The notes beneath the pieces were generated by a model. That model saw only the letters and a list, made by a program, of their open reading frames with translations, ran no database searches and was not told the DNA's origin. The translations under genes were made by a program, and so were the position numbers. From positions 1-32,971 of the forward strand of contig JANFNE010000094.1 of the NCBI GenBank assembly GCA_024867545.1: DNA of 32,971 nt, in the 5' to 3' direction. Within the stretch, counting starts at the first letter, position 1, and each line of letters begins with the position of its first letter. Positions 1-11,004 of the stretch are shown piece by piece. This DNA comes from Phytopythium helicoides. Taxonomy: Eukaryota > Oomycota > Peronosporomycetes > Pythiales > Pythiaceae.

Positions 1-2
1 GT

Positions 3-76
3 CGCCCACCGTGGGGCTCGAACCCACGACCACAAGATTAAGAGTCTTGCGCTCTACCGACTGAGCTAGACGGGGC
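3..76 (-). tRNA. tRNA-Lys(CTT) K1, one extra base at the 5' end
   Basis: The copy matches the consensus except for four G instead of three at 72..75. This adds a C at the acceptor 5' strand and upsets the 7-bp stem register. It lies at the window edge in a homopolymer, so a consensus error is likely. The upstream spacer is long/T (566 bp to the next copy), with extra bases such as AAAAAA near 363. Confidence 0.85.
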
Positions 77-568
77 TACACATTACAAAACACACACCAA
101 ACCATACACATACAACCACCAACCACACACCACACATCACATCACACACATCACACACATCGCACTCACTCCTTATATACATTTACCATTACAACACTTT
201 TTACACACCACTTCAACCACTCGTCTCACACACACCATCTTTGCCTTCTCCTTTCCTCGCCTTCCTCGCCTCCCACGCCGAGTCACAACTCCAAAACCCA
301 CCACCAGCTGTCCGCAACCACCCTGCCACACAAACAAACAACATCAAACCACAAAACGACACAAAAAACATGCACAACACACACGAATGATGGTCGATTT
401 CACAACCAACCAACCAATACCAACATACCAAAACAAGCGAACGAGATCTCGTCTCGCAAGTAGACCAGAGAAAAGGCGAAAAAAGCACACGCACACATTA
501 CCATACCACCACCCAAACAACAGAACAACAACAACAAAAACAACAACAACAAAAACAAAAGAAGCGGT

Positions 569-641
569 CGCCCACCGTGGGGCTCGAACCCACGACCACA
601 AGATTAAGAGTCTTGCGCTCTACCGACTGAGCTAGACGGGC
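569..641 (-). tRNA. tRNA-Lys(CTT) K2, consensus form
   Basis: This is a 73-nt cytosolic-type lysine tRNA that would read AAG codons. The cloverleaf is complete. The acceptor stem is GCCCGTC/GGTGGGC with G-U pairs at 5-68 and 6-67. The D stem is GCTC/GAGC with loop AGTCGGTA, including G18 G19. The anticodon stem is CAAGA/TCTTG around loop CTCTTAA, giving anticodon CTT at 34 to 36. The variable loop is 5 nt (TGGTC). The T stem is GTGGG/CCCAC with loop TTCGAGC, and the discriminator is G73. There is no intron at 37/38 and no encoded CCA. A and B boxes are intact, and a TTTT run follows 9 nt downstream. No competing anticodon reading is plausible. The upstream spacer is long/T (563 bp). Confidence 0.98.
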
Positions 642-1131
642 TACACATTACAATACACACACCAAACCATACACATACAACCACCAACCACACACCAACA
701 TCACATCACACACATCACACACATCGCACTCACTCCTTATATACATTTACCATTACAACACTTTTTACACACCACTTCAACCACTCGTCTCACACACACC
801 ATCTTTGCCTTCTCCTTACCTCGCCTTCCTCTGCCTCCCACGCCGAGTCACAACTCCACAACCCACCACCAGCTGTCGCAACACCCTGCCACACAAACAA
901 ACCAACATCAAACCACAAAACGACACAAAAACATGCACAACACACACGAATGATGGTCGATTTCACAACCAACCAACCAATACCAACATACCAAAACAAG
1001 CGAACGAGATCTCGTCTCGCAAGTAGACCAGAGAAAAGGCGAAAAAAGCACACGCACACATACCATACCACCACCCAAACAACAGAACAACAACAACAAA
1101 AAACAACAACAACAAAAACAAAAGAAGCGGT

Positions 1132-1203
1132 CGCCCACCGTGGGGCTCGAACCCACGACCACAAGATTAAGAGTCTTGCGCTCTACCGATGAGCTAGACG
1201 GGC
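1132..1203 (-). tRNA. tRNA-Lys(CTT) K3, one base missing in the D loop
   Basis: The plus strand reads CCGATGAG where other copies read CCGACTGAG, so the D loop loses G15 and the A box is broken. If real, transcription by Pol III and folding would both suffer. The 5' flank also has a substitution (CATTACATTAC near 1207..1217). The upstream spacer is long/T (561 bp), and the downstream CAA tract has an extra A. Confidence 0.82.
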
Positions 1204-1692
1204 TACACATTACATTACACACACCAAACCATACACATACAACCACCAACCACACACCACACATCACATCACACACATCACACACATCGCACTCACTCCT
1301 TATATACATTTACCATTACAACACTTTTTACACACCACTTCAACCACTCGTCTCACACACACCATCTTTGCCTTCCTCCTTCCTCGCCCTTCCTCGCCTC
1401 CACGCCGAGTCACAACTCCACAACCCACCACCAGCTGTCGCAACACCCTGCCACACAAACAAACCAACATCAAACACAAAAACGACACAAAAACATGCAC
1501 AACACACACGAATGATGGTCGATTTCACAACCAACCAACCAATACCAACATACCAAAACAAGCGAACGAGATCTCGTCTCGCAAGTAGACCAGAGAAAAG
1601 GCGAAAAAAGCACACGCACACATACCATACCACCACCCAAACAACAGAACAACAACAACAAAAACAACAACAACAAAAACAAAAGAAGCGGT

Positions 1693-1764
1693 CGCCCACC
1701 GTGGGGCTCGAACCCACGACCACAAGATAAGAGTCTTGCGCTCTACCGACTGAGCTAGACGGGC
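1693..1764 (-). tRNA. tRNA-Lys(CTT) K4, one base missing in the anticodon loop
   Basis: The plus strand reads AGATAAGAG instead of AGATTAAGAG. The loop becomes 6 nt (CTCTTA) with only one A after the anticodon. A 6-nt anticodon loop would not be expected to decode normally. Neighbouring units are also rich in one-base indels, which favours sequence error. The upstream spacer is short/G (557 bp). Confidence 0.82.
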
Positions 1765-2249
1765 TACACATTACAATACACACACCAAACCATACACATA
1801 CAACCACCAACCACACACCACACATCACATCACACACATCACACACATCGCACTCACTCCTTATATACATTTACCATTACAACACTTTTTACACACCACT
1901 TCAACCACTCGTCTCACACACACCCATCTTTGCCTTCTCCTTCCTCGCCTTCCCTCGCCTCCCACGCCGAGTCACAACCTCCACAACCCACCACCAGCTG
2001 TCGCAACCACCCTGCCACACAAACAAACCAACATCAAACCACAAAAAACATGCACAACACACACGAAGGATGGTCGATTTCACAACCAACCAACCAATAC
2101 CAACATACCAAAACAAGCGGAACGAGATCTCGTCTCGCAAGTAGACCAGAAGAAAAGGCGAAAAAAGCACACGCACACATACCATACCACCACCCAAACA
2201 ACAGAACAACAACAACAAAAACAACAACAACAAAAACAAAAGAAGCGGT

Positions 2250-2322
2250 CGCCCACCGTGGGGCTCGAACCCACGACCACAAGATTAAGAGTCTTGCGCT
2301 CTACCGACTGAGCTAGACGGGC
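2250..2322 (-). tRNA. tRNA-Lys(CTT) K5
   Basis: Consensus 73-nt form. The 3' side inverted repeat has an extra G (near 2119). The upstream spacer is short/G (550 bp), with one C lost in the TTTGCTTCTCC segment near 2488. Confidence 0.97.
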
Positions 2323-2799
2323 TACACATTACAATACACACACCAAACCATACACATACAACCACCAACCACACACCACACATCACATCACACACATCAC
2401 ACACATCGCACTCACTCCTTATATACATTTACCATTACAACACTTTTTACACACCACTTCAACCACTCGTCTCACACACACCATCTTTGCTTCTCCTTCC
2501 TCGCCTTCCTCGCCTCCCACGCCGAGTCACAACTCCACAACCCACCACCAGCTGTCGCAACCACCCTGCCACACAAACAAACCAACATCAAACCACAAAA
2601 ACATGCACAACACACACGAAGGATGGTCGATTTCACAACCAACCAACCAATACCAACATACCAAAACAAGCGAACGAGATCTCGTCTCGCAAGTAGACCA
2701 GAGAAAAGGCGAAAAAAGCACACGCACACATACCATACCACCACCCAAACAACAGAACAACAACAACAAAACAACAACAACAAAAACAAAAGAAGCGGT

Positions 2800-2873
2800 C
2801 GCCCACCGTGGGGCTCGAACCCACGACCACAAGATTAAGAGTCTTGCGCTCTACCGACTGAGCTAGACGGGGC
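2800..2873 (-). tRNA. tRNA-Lys(CTT) K6, one extra base at the 5' end
   Basis: The copy has four G in place of three at 2869..2872, the same change as in K1. The acceptor 5' strand gains a C. The flank just upstream has lost an A (CTACACTTAC). The upstream spacer is short/G (549 bp). The third downstream T-run is four rather than five. Confidence 0.85.
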
Positions 2874-3348
2874 TACACTTACAATACACACACCAACCAT
2901 ACACATACAACCACCAACCACACACCACACATCACATCACACACATCACCACACATCGCACTCACTCCTTATATACATTTACCATTACAACACTTTTTAC
3001 ACACCACTTCAACCACTCGTCTCACACACACCATCTTTGCTTCTCCTTCCTCGCCTTCCTCGCCTCCCACGCCGAGTCACAACTCCACAACCCACCACCA
3101 GCTGTCGCAACCACCCTGCCACACAACAAACCAACATCAACCACAAAAACATGCACAACACACACGAAGGATGGTCGATTTCACAACCAACCAACCAATA
3201 CCAACATACCAAAACAAGCGAACGAGATCTCGTCTCGCAAGTAGACCAGAGAAAAGGCGAAAAAAGCACACGCACCCATACCATACCACCACCCAAACAA
3301 CAGAACAACAACAACAAAAACAACAACAACAAAAACAAAAGAAGCGGT

Positions 3349-3420
3349 CGCCACCGTGGGGCTCGAACCCACGACCACAAGATTAAGAGTCTTGCGCTCT
3401 ACCGACTGAGCTAGACGGGC
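3349..3420 (-). tRNA. tRNA-Lys(CTT) K7, one base missing in the acceptor 3' strand
   Basis: The plus strand reads CGCCACC instead of CGCCCACC, so the acceptor 3' strand has one G fewer (GGTGGC before G73) and the stem cannot form 7 pairs. The upstream spacer is long/G (558 bp) with several other one-base losses near 3440..3495. Confidence 0.82.
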
Positions 3421-3906
3421 TACACATTACAATACACACACCAACCATACACATACAACACCAACACACACCACACATCACATCACACACAACACACACA
3501 TCGCACTCACTCCTTATATACATTTACCATTACAACACTTTTTACACACCACTTCAACCACTCGTCTCACACACACCATCTTTGCCTTCTCCTTCCTCGC
3601 CTTCCTCGCCTCCCACGCCGAGTCACAACTCCACAACCCACCACCAGCTGTCGCAACCACCCTGCCACACAAACAAACAACATCAAACCCAAAACGACAC
3701 AAAAACATGCACAACACACACGAAGGATGGTCGTATTTCACAACCAACCAACCAATACCAACATACCAAAACAAGCGAACGAGATCTCGTCTCGCAAGAT
3801 AGACCAGAGAAAAGGCGAAAAAAGCACACGCACACATACCATACCACCACCCAAACAACAGAACAACAACAACAAAAACAACAACAACAAAAACAAAAGA
3901 AGCGGT

Positions 3907-3979
3907 CGCCCACCGTGGGGCTCGAACCCACGACCACAAGATTAAGAGTCTTGCGCTCTACCGACTGAGCTAGACGGGC
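3907..3979 (-). tRNA. tRNA-Lys(CTT) K8
   Basis: Consensus form. The downstream side carries extra bases near 3734 and 3800. The upstream spacer is long/T (565 bp). Confidence 0.97.
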
Positions 3980-4471
3980 TACACATTACAATACACACAC
4001 CAAACCATACACATACAACCACCAACCACACACCACACATCACAATCACACACATCACACACATCGCACTCACTCCTTATATACATTTACCATTACAACA
4101 CTTTTTACACACCACTTCAACCACTCGTCTCACACACACCATCTTTGCCTTCTCCTTCCTCGCCTTCCTCGCCTCCCACGCCGAGTCACAACTCCACAAC
4201 CCACCCACCAGCTGTCGCAACCACCCTGCCACACAAACAAACCAACATCAAACCACAAAAACGACACAAAAACATGCACAACACACACGAATGATGGTCG
4301 ATTTCACAACCAACCAACCAATACCAACATACCAAAACAAGCGAACGAGATCTCGTCTCGCAAGTAGACCAGAGAAAAGGCGAAAAAAGCACACGCACAC
4401 ATACCATACCACCACCCAAACAACAGAACAACAACAACAAAAACAACAACAACAAAAACAAAAGAAGCGGT

Positions 4472-4544
4472 CGCCCACCGTGGGGCTCGAACCCACGACC
4501 ACAAGATTAAGAGTCTTGCGCTCTACCGACTGAGCTAGACGGGC
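4472..4544 (-). tRNA. tRNA-Lys(CTT) K9
   Basis: Consensus form. The upstream spacer is short/G (551 bp), the first near-modal spacer met from the left window edge. Confidence 0.97.
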
Positions 4545-5022
4545 TACACATTACAATACACACACCAAACCATACACATACAACCACCAACCACACACCA
4601 CACATCACATCACACACATCACACACATCGCACTCACTCCTTATATACATTTACCATTACAACACTTTTTACACACCACTTCAACCACTCGTCTCACACA
4701 CACCATCTTTGCCTTCTCCTTCCTCGCCTTCCTCGCCTCCCACGCCGAGTCACAACTCCACAACCCACCACCAGCTGTCGCAACCACCCTGCCACACAAA
4801 CAAACCAACATCAAACCACAAAAACATGCACAACACACACGAAGGATGGTCGATTTCACAACCAACCAACCAATACCAACATACCAAAACAAGCGAACGA
4901 GATCTCGTCTCGCAAGTAGACCAGAGAAAAGGCGAAAAAGCACACGCACACATACCATACCACCACCCAAACAACAGAACAACAACAACAAAAACAACAA
5001 CAACAAAAACAAAAGAAGCGGT

Positions 5023-5095
5023 CGCCCACCGTGGGGCTCGAACCCACGACCACAAGATTAAGAGTCTTGCGCTCTACCGACTGAGCTAGACGGGC
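5023..5095 (-). tRNA. tRNA-Lys(CTT) K10
   Basis: Consensus form. The upstream spacer is long/G (563 bp), one of four units that pair the 11-bp segment with the G allele. The near flank has an altered CACTCACAAACC stretch at 5111..5122. Confidence 0.97.
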
Positions 5096-5585
5096 TACAC
5101 ATTACAATACACACTCACAAACCATACACATACAACCACCAACCACACACCACACATCACATCACACACATCACACACATCGCACTCACTCCTTATATAC
5201 ATTTACCATTACAACACTTTTTACACACCACTTCAACCACTCGTCTCACACACACCATCTTTGCCTTCTCCTTCCTCGCCTTCCTCGCCTCCCACGCCGA
5301 GTCACAACTCCACAACCCACCACCAGCTGTCGCAACCACCCTGCCACACAAACAAACCAACATCAACCACAAAAACGACACAAAAACATGCACAACACAC
5401 ACGAAGGATGGTCGATTTCACAACCAACCAACCAATACCAACATACCAAAACAAGCGAACGAGATCTCGTCTCGCAAGTAGACCAGAGAAAAGGCGAAAA
5501 AAGCACACGCACACATACCATACCACCACCCAAACAACAGAACAACAACAACAAAAACAACAACAACAAAAACAAAAGAAGCGGT

Positions 5586-5658
5586 CGCCCACCGTGGGGC
5601 TCGAACCCACGACCACAAGATTAAGAGTCTTGCGCTCTACCGACTGAGCTAGACGGGC
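5586..5658 (-). tRNA. tRNA-Lys(CTT) K11
   Basis: Consensus form. The upstream spacer is short/T (553 bp), one of three units that lack the 11-bp segment but keep the T allele. An extra ATAC-like step lies near 5694. Confidence 0.97.
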
Positions 5659-6138
5659 TACACATTACAATACACACACCAAACCATACACATACATACC
5701 ACCAACCACACACCACACATCACATCACACACATCACACACATCGCACTCACTCCTTATATACATTTACCATTACAACACTTTTTACACACCACTTCAAC
5801 CACTCGTCTCACACACACCCATCTTTGCCTTCTCCTTCCTCGCCTTCTCGCCTCCCACGCCGAGTCACAACTCCACAACCCACCACCAGCTGTCGCAACC
5901 ACCCTGCCACACAAACAAACCAACATCAAACCACAAAAACATGCACAACACACACGAATGATGGTCGATTTCACAACCAACCAACCAATACCAACATACC
6001 AAAACAAGCGAACGAGATCTCGTCTCGCAAGTAGACCAGAGAAAAGGCGAAAAAAGCACACGCACACATACCATACCACCACCCAAACAACAGAACAACA
6101 ACAACAAAAACAACAACAACAAAAACAAAAGAAGCGGT

Positions 6139-6210
6139 CGCCCACCGTGGGGCTCGAACCCACGACACAAGATTAAGAGTCTTGCGCTCTACCGACTGAG
6201 CTAGACGGGC
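6139..6210 (-). tRNA. tRNA-Lys(CTT) K12, one base missing in the variable loop
   Basis: The plus strand reads CACGACACAAG instead of CACGACCACAAG, so the variable loop drops from 5 to 4 nt (one G of TGGTC). The stems and both promoter boxes are intact, so this copy could still fold. The upstream spacer is long/T (561 bp). Confidence 0.87.
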
Positions 6211-6699
6211 TACACATTACAATACACACACCAAACCATACACATACAACCACCAAACCACACACCACACATCACATCACACACATCACACACATCGCAC
6301 TCACTCCTTATATACATTTACCATTACAACACTTTTTACACACCACTTCAACCACTCGTCTCACACACACCATCTTTGCCTTCTCCTTCCTCGCCTTCCT
6401 CGCCTCCCACGCCGAGTCACAACTCCACAACCCCCACCAGCTGTCGCAACCACCCTGCCACACAAACAAACCAACATCAAACCACAAAAACGACACAAAA
6501 ACATGCACAACACACACGAATGATGGTCGATTTCACAACCAACCAACCAATACCAACATACCAAAACAAGCGAACGAGATCTCGTCTCGCAAGTAGACCA
6601 GAGAAAAGGCGAAAAAAGCACACGCACACATACCATACCACCACCCAACAACAGAACAACAACAACAAAAACAACAACAACAAAAACAAAAGAAGCGGT

Positions 6700-6772
6700 C
6701 GCCCACCGTGGGGCTCGAACCCACGACCACAAGATTAAGAGTCTTGCGCTCTACCGACTGAGCTAGACGGGC
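6700..6772 (-). tRNA. tRNA-Lys(CTT) K13
   Basis: Consensus form, and the first of 40 consecutive copies (K13 to K52) in which I see no change. The upstream spacer is short/G (551 bp), with GTGTCAC in place of GAGTCAC near 6976. Confidence 0.97.
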
Positions 6773-7250
6773 TACACATTACAATACACACACCAAACCA
6801 TACACATACAACCACCAACCACACACCACACATCACATCACACACATCACACACATCGCACTCACTCCTTATATACATTTACCATTACAACACTTTTTAC
6901 ACACCACTTCAACCACTCGTCTCACACACACCATCTTTGCCTTCTCCTTCCTCGCCTTCCTCGCCTCCCACGCCGTGTCACAACTCCACAACCCACCACC
7001 AGCTGTCGCAACCACCCTGCCACACAAACAAACCAACATCAAACCACAAAAACATGCACAACACACACGAAGGATGGTCGATTTCACAACCAACCAACCA
7101 ATACCAACATACCAAAACAAGCGAACGAGATCTCGTCTCGCAAGTAGACCAGAGAAAAGGCGAAAAAAGCACACGCACACATACCATACCACCACCCAAA
7201 CAACAGAACAACAACAACAAAAACAACAACAACAAAAACAAAGAAGCGGT

Positions 7251-7323
7251 CGCCCACCGTGGGGCTCGAACCCACGACCACAAGATTAAGAGTCTTGCGC
7301 TCTACCGACTGAGCTAGACGGGC
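7251..7323 (-). tRNA. tRNA-Lys(CTT) K14
   Basis: Consensus gene body. The proximal terminator run is only TTT (7241..7243), so termination would rely on the TTTTT one base further on. The upstream spacer is long/T (563 bp) with a rearranged CCCACAACAAAACC stretch near 7584. Confidence 0.97.
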
Positions 7324-7813
7324 TACACATTACAATACACACACCAAACCATACACATACAACCACCAACCACACACCACACATCACATCACACACATCA
7401 CACACATCGCACTCACTCCTTATATACATTTACCATTACAACACTTTTTACACACCACTTCAACCACTCGTCTCACACACACCATCTTTGCCTTCTCCTT
7501 CCTCGCCTTCCTCGCCTCCCACGCCGAGTCACAACTCCACAACCCACCACCAGCTGTCGCAACCACCCTGCCACACAAACAAACCCACAACAAAACCACA
7601 AAAACGACACAAAACATGCACAACACACACGAATGATGGTCGATTTCACAACCAACCAACCAATACCAACATACCAAAACAAGCGAACGAGATCTCGTCT
7701 CGCACAGTAGACCAGAGAAAAGGCGAAAAAGCACACGCACACATACCATACCACCACCCAAACAACAGAACAACAACAACAAAAACAACAACAACAAAAA
7801 CAAAAGAAGCGGT

Positions 7814-7886
7814 CGCCCACCGTGGGGCTCGAACCCACGACCACAAGATTAAGAGTCTTGCGCTCTACCGACTGAGCTAGACGGGC
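7814..7886 (-). tRNA. tRNA-Lys(CTT) K15
   Basis: Consensus form. The downstream side has GCACAGTAG in place of GCAAGTAG (near 7702). The upstream spacer is long/G (563 bp, exactly the modal 552 plus 11). Confidence 0.97.
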
Positions 7887-8376
7887 TACACATTACAATA
7901 CACACACCAAACCATACACATACAACCACCAACCACACACCACACATCACATCACACACATCACACACATCGCACTCACTCCTTATATACATTTACCATT
8001 ACAACACTTTTTACACACCACTTCAACCACTCGTCTCACACACACCATCTTTGCCTTCTCCTTCCTCGCCTTCCTCGCCTCCCACGCCGAGTCACAACTC
8101 CACAACCCACCACCAGCTGTCGCAACCACCCTGCCACACAAACAAACCAACATCAAACCACAAAAACGACACAAAAACATGCACAACACACACGAAGGAT
8201 GGTCGATTTCACAACCAACCAACCAATACCAACATACCAAAACAAGCGAACGAGATCTCGTCTCGCAAGTAGACCAGAGAAAAGGCGAAAAAAGCACACG
8301 CACACATACCATACCACCACCCAAACAACAGAACAACAACAACAAAAACAACAACAACAAAAACAAAAGAAGCGGT

Positions 8377-8449
8377 CGCCCACCGTGGGGCTCGAACCCA
8401 CGACCACAAGATTAAGAGTCTTGCGCTCTACCGACTGAGCTAGACGGGC
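8377..8449 (-). tRNA. tRNA-Lys(CTT) K16
   Basis: Consensus form. The upstream spacer is short/T (553 bp) with one extra A in the GAAAAAAGC run near 8840. Confidence 0.97.
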
Positions 8450-8929
8450 TACACATTACAATACACACACCAAACCATACACATACAACCACCAACCACA
8501 CACCACACATCACATCACACACATCACACACATCGCACTCACTCCTTATATACATTTACCATTACAACACTTTTTACACACCACTTCAACCACTCGTCTC
8601 ACACACACCATCTTTGCCTTCTCCTTCCTCGCCTTCCTCGCCTCCCACGCCGAGTCACAACTCCACAACCCACCACCAGCTGTCGCAACCACCCTGCCAC
8701 ACAAACAAACCAACATCAAACCACAAAAACATGCACAACACACACGAATGATGGTCGATTTCACAACCAACCAACCAATACCAACATACCAAAACAAGCG
8801 AACGAGATCTCGTCTCGCAAGTAGACCAGAGAAAAGGCGAAAAAAAGCACACGCACACATACCATACCACCACCCAAACAACAGAACAACAACAACAAAA
8901 ACAACAACAACAAAAACAAAAGAAGCGGT

Positions 8930-9002
8930 CGCCCACCGTGGGGCTCGAACCCACGACCACAAGATTAAGAGTCTTGCGCTCTACCGACTGAGCTAGACGG
9001 GC
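8930..9002 (-). tRNA. tRNA-Lys(CTT) K17
   Basis: Consensus form. The upstream spacer is short/G (549 bp). It starts a long homogeneous block of short/G units that runs to K30. Confidence 0.97.
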
Positions 9003-9478
9003 TACACATTACAATACACACACCAAACCATACACATACAACCACCAACCACACACCACACATCACATCACACACATCACACACATCGCACTCACTCCTT
9101 ATATACATTTACCATTACAACACTTTTTACACACCACTTCAACCACTCGTCTCACACACACCATCTTTGCCTTCTCCTTCCTCGCCTTCCTCGCCTCCCA
9201 CGCCGAGTCACAACTCCACAACCCACCACCAGCTGTCGCAACCACCCTGCCACACAAACAAACCAACATCAAACCACAAAAACATGCACAACACACACGA
9301 AGGATGGTCGATTTCACAACCAACCAACCAATACCAACATACCAAAACAAGCGAACGAGATCTCGTCTCGCAAGTAGACAGAGAAAAAGGCGAAAAAAGC
9401 ACACGCACACATACCATACCACCACCCAAACAACAGAACAACAACAACAAAACAACAACAACAAACAAAAGAAGCGGT

Positions 9479-9551
9479 CGCCCACCGTGGGGCTCGAACC
9501 CACGACCACAAGATTAAGAGTCTTGCGCTCTACCGACTGAGCTAGACGGGC
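9479..9551 (-). tRNA. tRNA-Lys(CTT) K18
   Basis: Consensus form. The downstream CAA tract is 3 bp shorter, leaving TTTT as the first run, TTT as the second and TTTT as the third. The upstream spacer is modal (552 bp). Confidence 0.97.
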
Positions 9552-10030
9552 TACACATTACAATACACACACCAAACCATACACATACAACCACCAACCA
9601 CACACCACACATCACATCACACACATCACACACATCGCACTCACTCCTTATATACATTTACCATTACAACACTTTTTACACACCACTTCAACCACTCGTC
9701 TCACACACACCATCTTTGCCTTCTCCTTCCTCGCCTTCCTCGCCTCCCACGCCGAGTCACAACTCCACAACCCACCACCAGCTGTCGCAACCACCCTGCC
9801 ACACAAACAAACCAACATCAAACCACAAAAACATGCACAACACACACGAAGGATGGTCGATTTCACAACCAACCAACCAATACCAACATACCAAAACAAG
9901 CGAACGAGATCTCGTCTCGCAAGTAGACCAGAGAAAAGGCGAAAAAAGCACACGCACACATACCATACCACCACCCAAACAACAGAACAACAACAACAAA
10001 AACAACAACAACAAAAACAAAAGAAGCGGT

Positions 10031-10103
10031 CGCCCACCGTGGGGCTCGAACCCACGACCACAAGATTAAGAGTCTTGCGCTCTACCGACTGAGCTAGACG
10101 GGC
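10031..10103 (-). tRNA. tRNA-Lys(CTT) K19
   Basis: Consensus form. The upstream spacer is short/G, 553 bp, with one extra C in the pyrimidine block near 10287. Confidence 0.97.
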
Positions 10104-10583
10104 TACACATTACAATACACACACCAAACCATACACATACAACCACCAACCACACACCACACATCACATCACACACATCACACACATCGCACTCACTCCT
10201 TATATACATTTACCATTACAACACTTTTTACACACCACTTCAACCACTCGTCTCACACACACCATCTTTGCCTTCTCCTTCCTCGCCCTTCCTCGCCTCC
10301 CACGCCGAGTCACAACTCCACAACCCACCACCAGCTGTCGCAACCACCCTGCCACACAAACAAACCAACATCAAACCACAAAAACATGCACAACACACAC
10401 GAAGGATGGTCGATTTCACAACCAACCAACCAATACCAACATACCAAAACAAGCGAACGAGATCTCGTCTCGCAAGTAGACCAGAGAAAAGGCGAAAAAA
10501 GCACACGCACACATACCATACCACCACCCAAACAACAGAACAACAACAACAAAAACAACAACAACAAAAACAAAAGAAGCGGT

Positions 10584-10656
10584 CGCCCACCGTGGGGCTC
10601 GAACCCACGACCACAAGATTAAGAGTCTTGCGCTCTACCGACTGAGCTAGACGGGC
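10584..10656 (-). tRNA. tRNA-Lys(CTT) K20
   Basis: Consensus form; it heads the reference unit. The upstream spacer is modal (552 bp). Confidence 0.98.
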
Positions 10657-10703
10657 TACACATTACAATACACACACCAAACCATACACATACAACCACC
10701 AAC

Positions 10704-10740
10704 CACACACCACACATCACATCACACACATCACACACAT
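10704..10740. repeat. CA-rich simple-sequence tract
   Basis: A run built from CA, CAC and CATCA steps lies in the 5' flank of every tRNA, 48 to 84 nt upstream of K20. It is an imperfect dinucleotide microsatellite, read as GT-rich on the tRNA strand. Its length barely changes between units; single-base changes appear mainly in units near the window ends (for example around 2941..2955 and 3481..3500). Confidence 0.85.
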
Positions 10741-10752
10741 CGCACTCACTCC

Positions 10753-10759
10753 TTATATA
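10753..10759 (-). promoter_or_regulatory. TATATAA motif upstream of tRNA
   Basis: TATATAA reads on the minus strand, toward the tRNA, with its near edge 97 nt upstream of the tRNA 5' end. It is present in almost every unit; the unit above K59 has lost one T here (near 32325). The distance is too great for the usual TATA placement about 30 bp upstream of a tRNA start site, so a promoter role is uncertain. It could be a start for a longer transcript reading into the tRNA, or simply an AT-rich element. Confidence 0.4.
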
Positions 10760-10823
10760 CATTTACCATTACAACACTTTTTACACACCACTTCAACCAC
10801 TCGTCTCACACACACCATCTTTG

Positions 10824-10853
10824 CCTTCTCCTTCCTCGCCTTCCTCGCCTCCC
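10824..10853 (-). other. G-rich block on the tRNA strand (possible two-layer G-quadruplex)
   Basis: The plus strand is a 30-nt pyrimidine block interrupted only by two G bases. The tRNA-sense strand therefore has seven runs of two or three G separated by 1 to 4 nt. This meets a loose two-tetrad quadruplex pattern but not the strict three-G one. It lies 168 to 197 nt upstream of K20 and recurs in all units, with one-base length changes in some (for example near 5845, 10287 and 28551). Confidence 0.45.
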
Positions 10854-11004
10854 ACGCCGAGTCACAACTCCACAACCCACCACCAGCTGTCGCAACCACC
10901 CTGCCACACAAACAAACCAACATCAAACCACAAAAACATGCACAACACACACGAAGGATGGTCGATTTCACAACCAACCAACCAATACCAACATACCAAA
11001 ACAA

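Noticed and set aside
569..641. Bacterial or organellar tRNA
   Set aside because: CCA is not encoded, the A and B boxes match eukaryotic consensus fully, and T-run terminators follow directly. The sequence is of cytosolic tRNA-Lys type.
1140..1730. Open frame of 196 codons, plus strand, across K3 and K4
   Set aside because: It is opened by the one-base deletion in K3 and runs through tRNA and repeat spacer; equivalent frames in other units end earlier.
10778..10782. TTTTT on the plus strand as a terminator
   Set aside because: No plus-strand Pol III gene was found upstream of it, and every tRNA is on the minus strand.
10788..10800. Second B box-like site on the minus strand (GTGGTTGAAGTGG)
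   Set aside because: It lacks the invariant C of GGTTC and has no A box at a suitable distance; no cloverleaf or 5S-like sequence is nearby.
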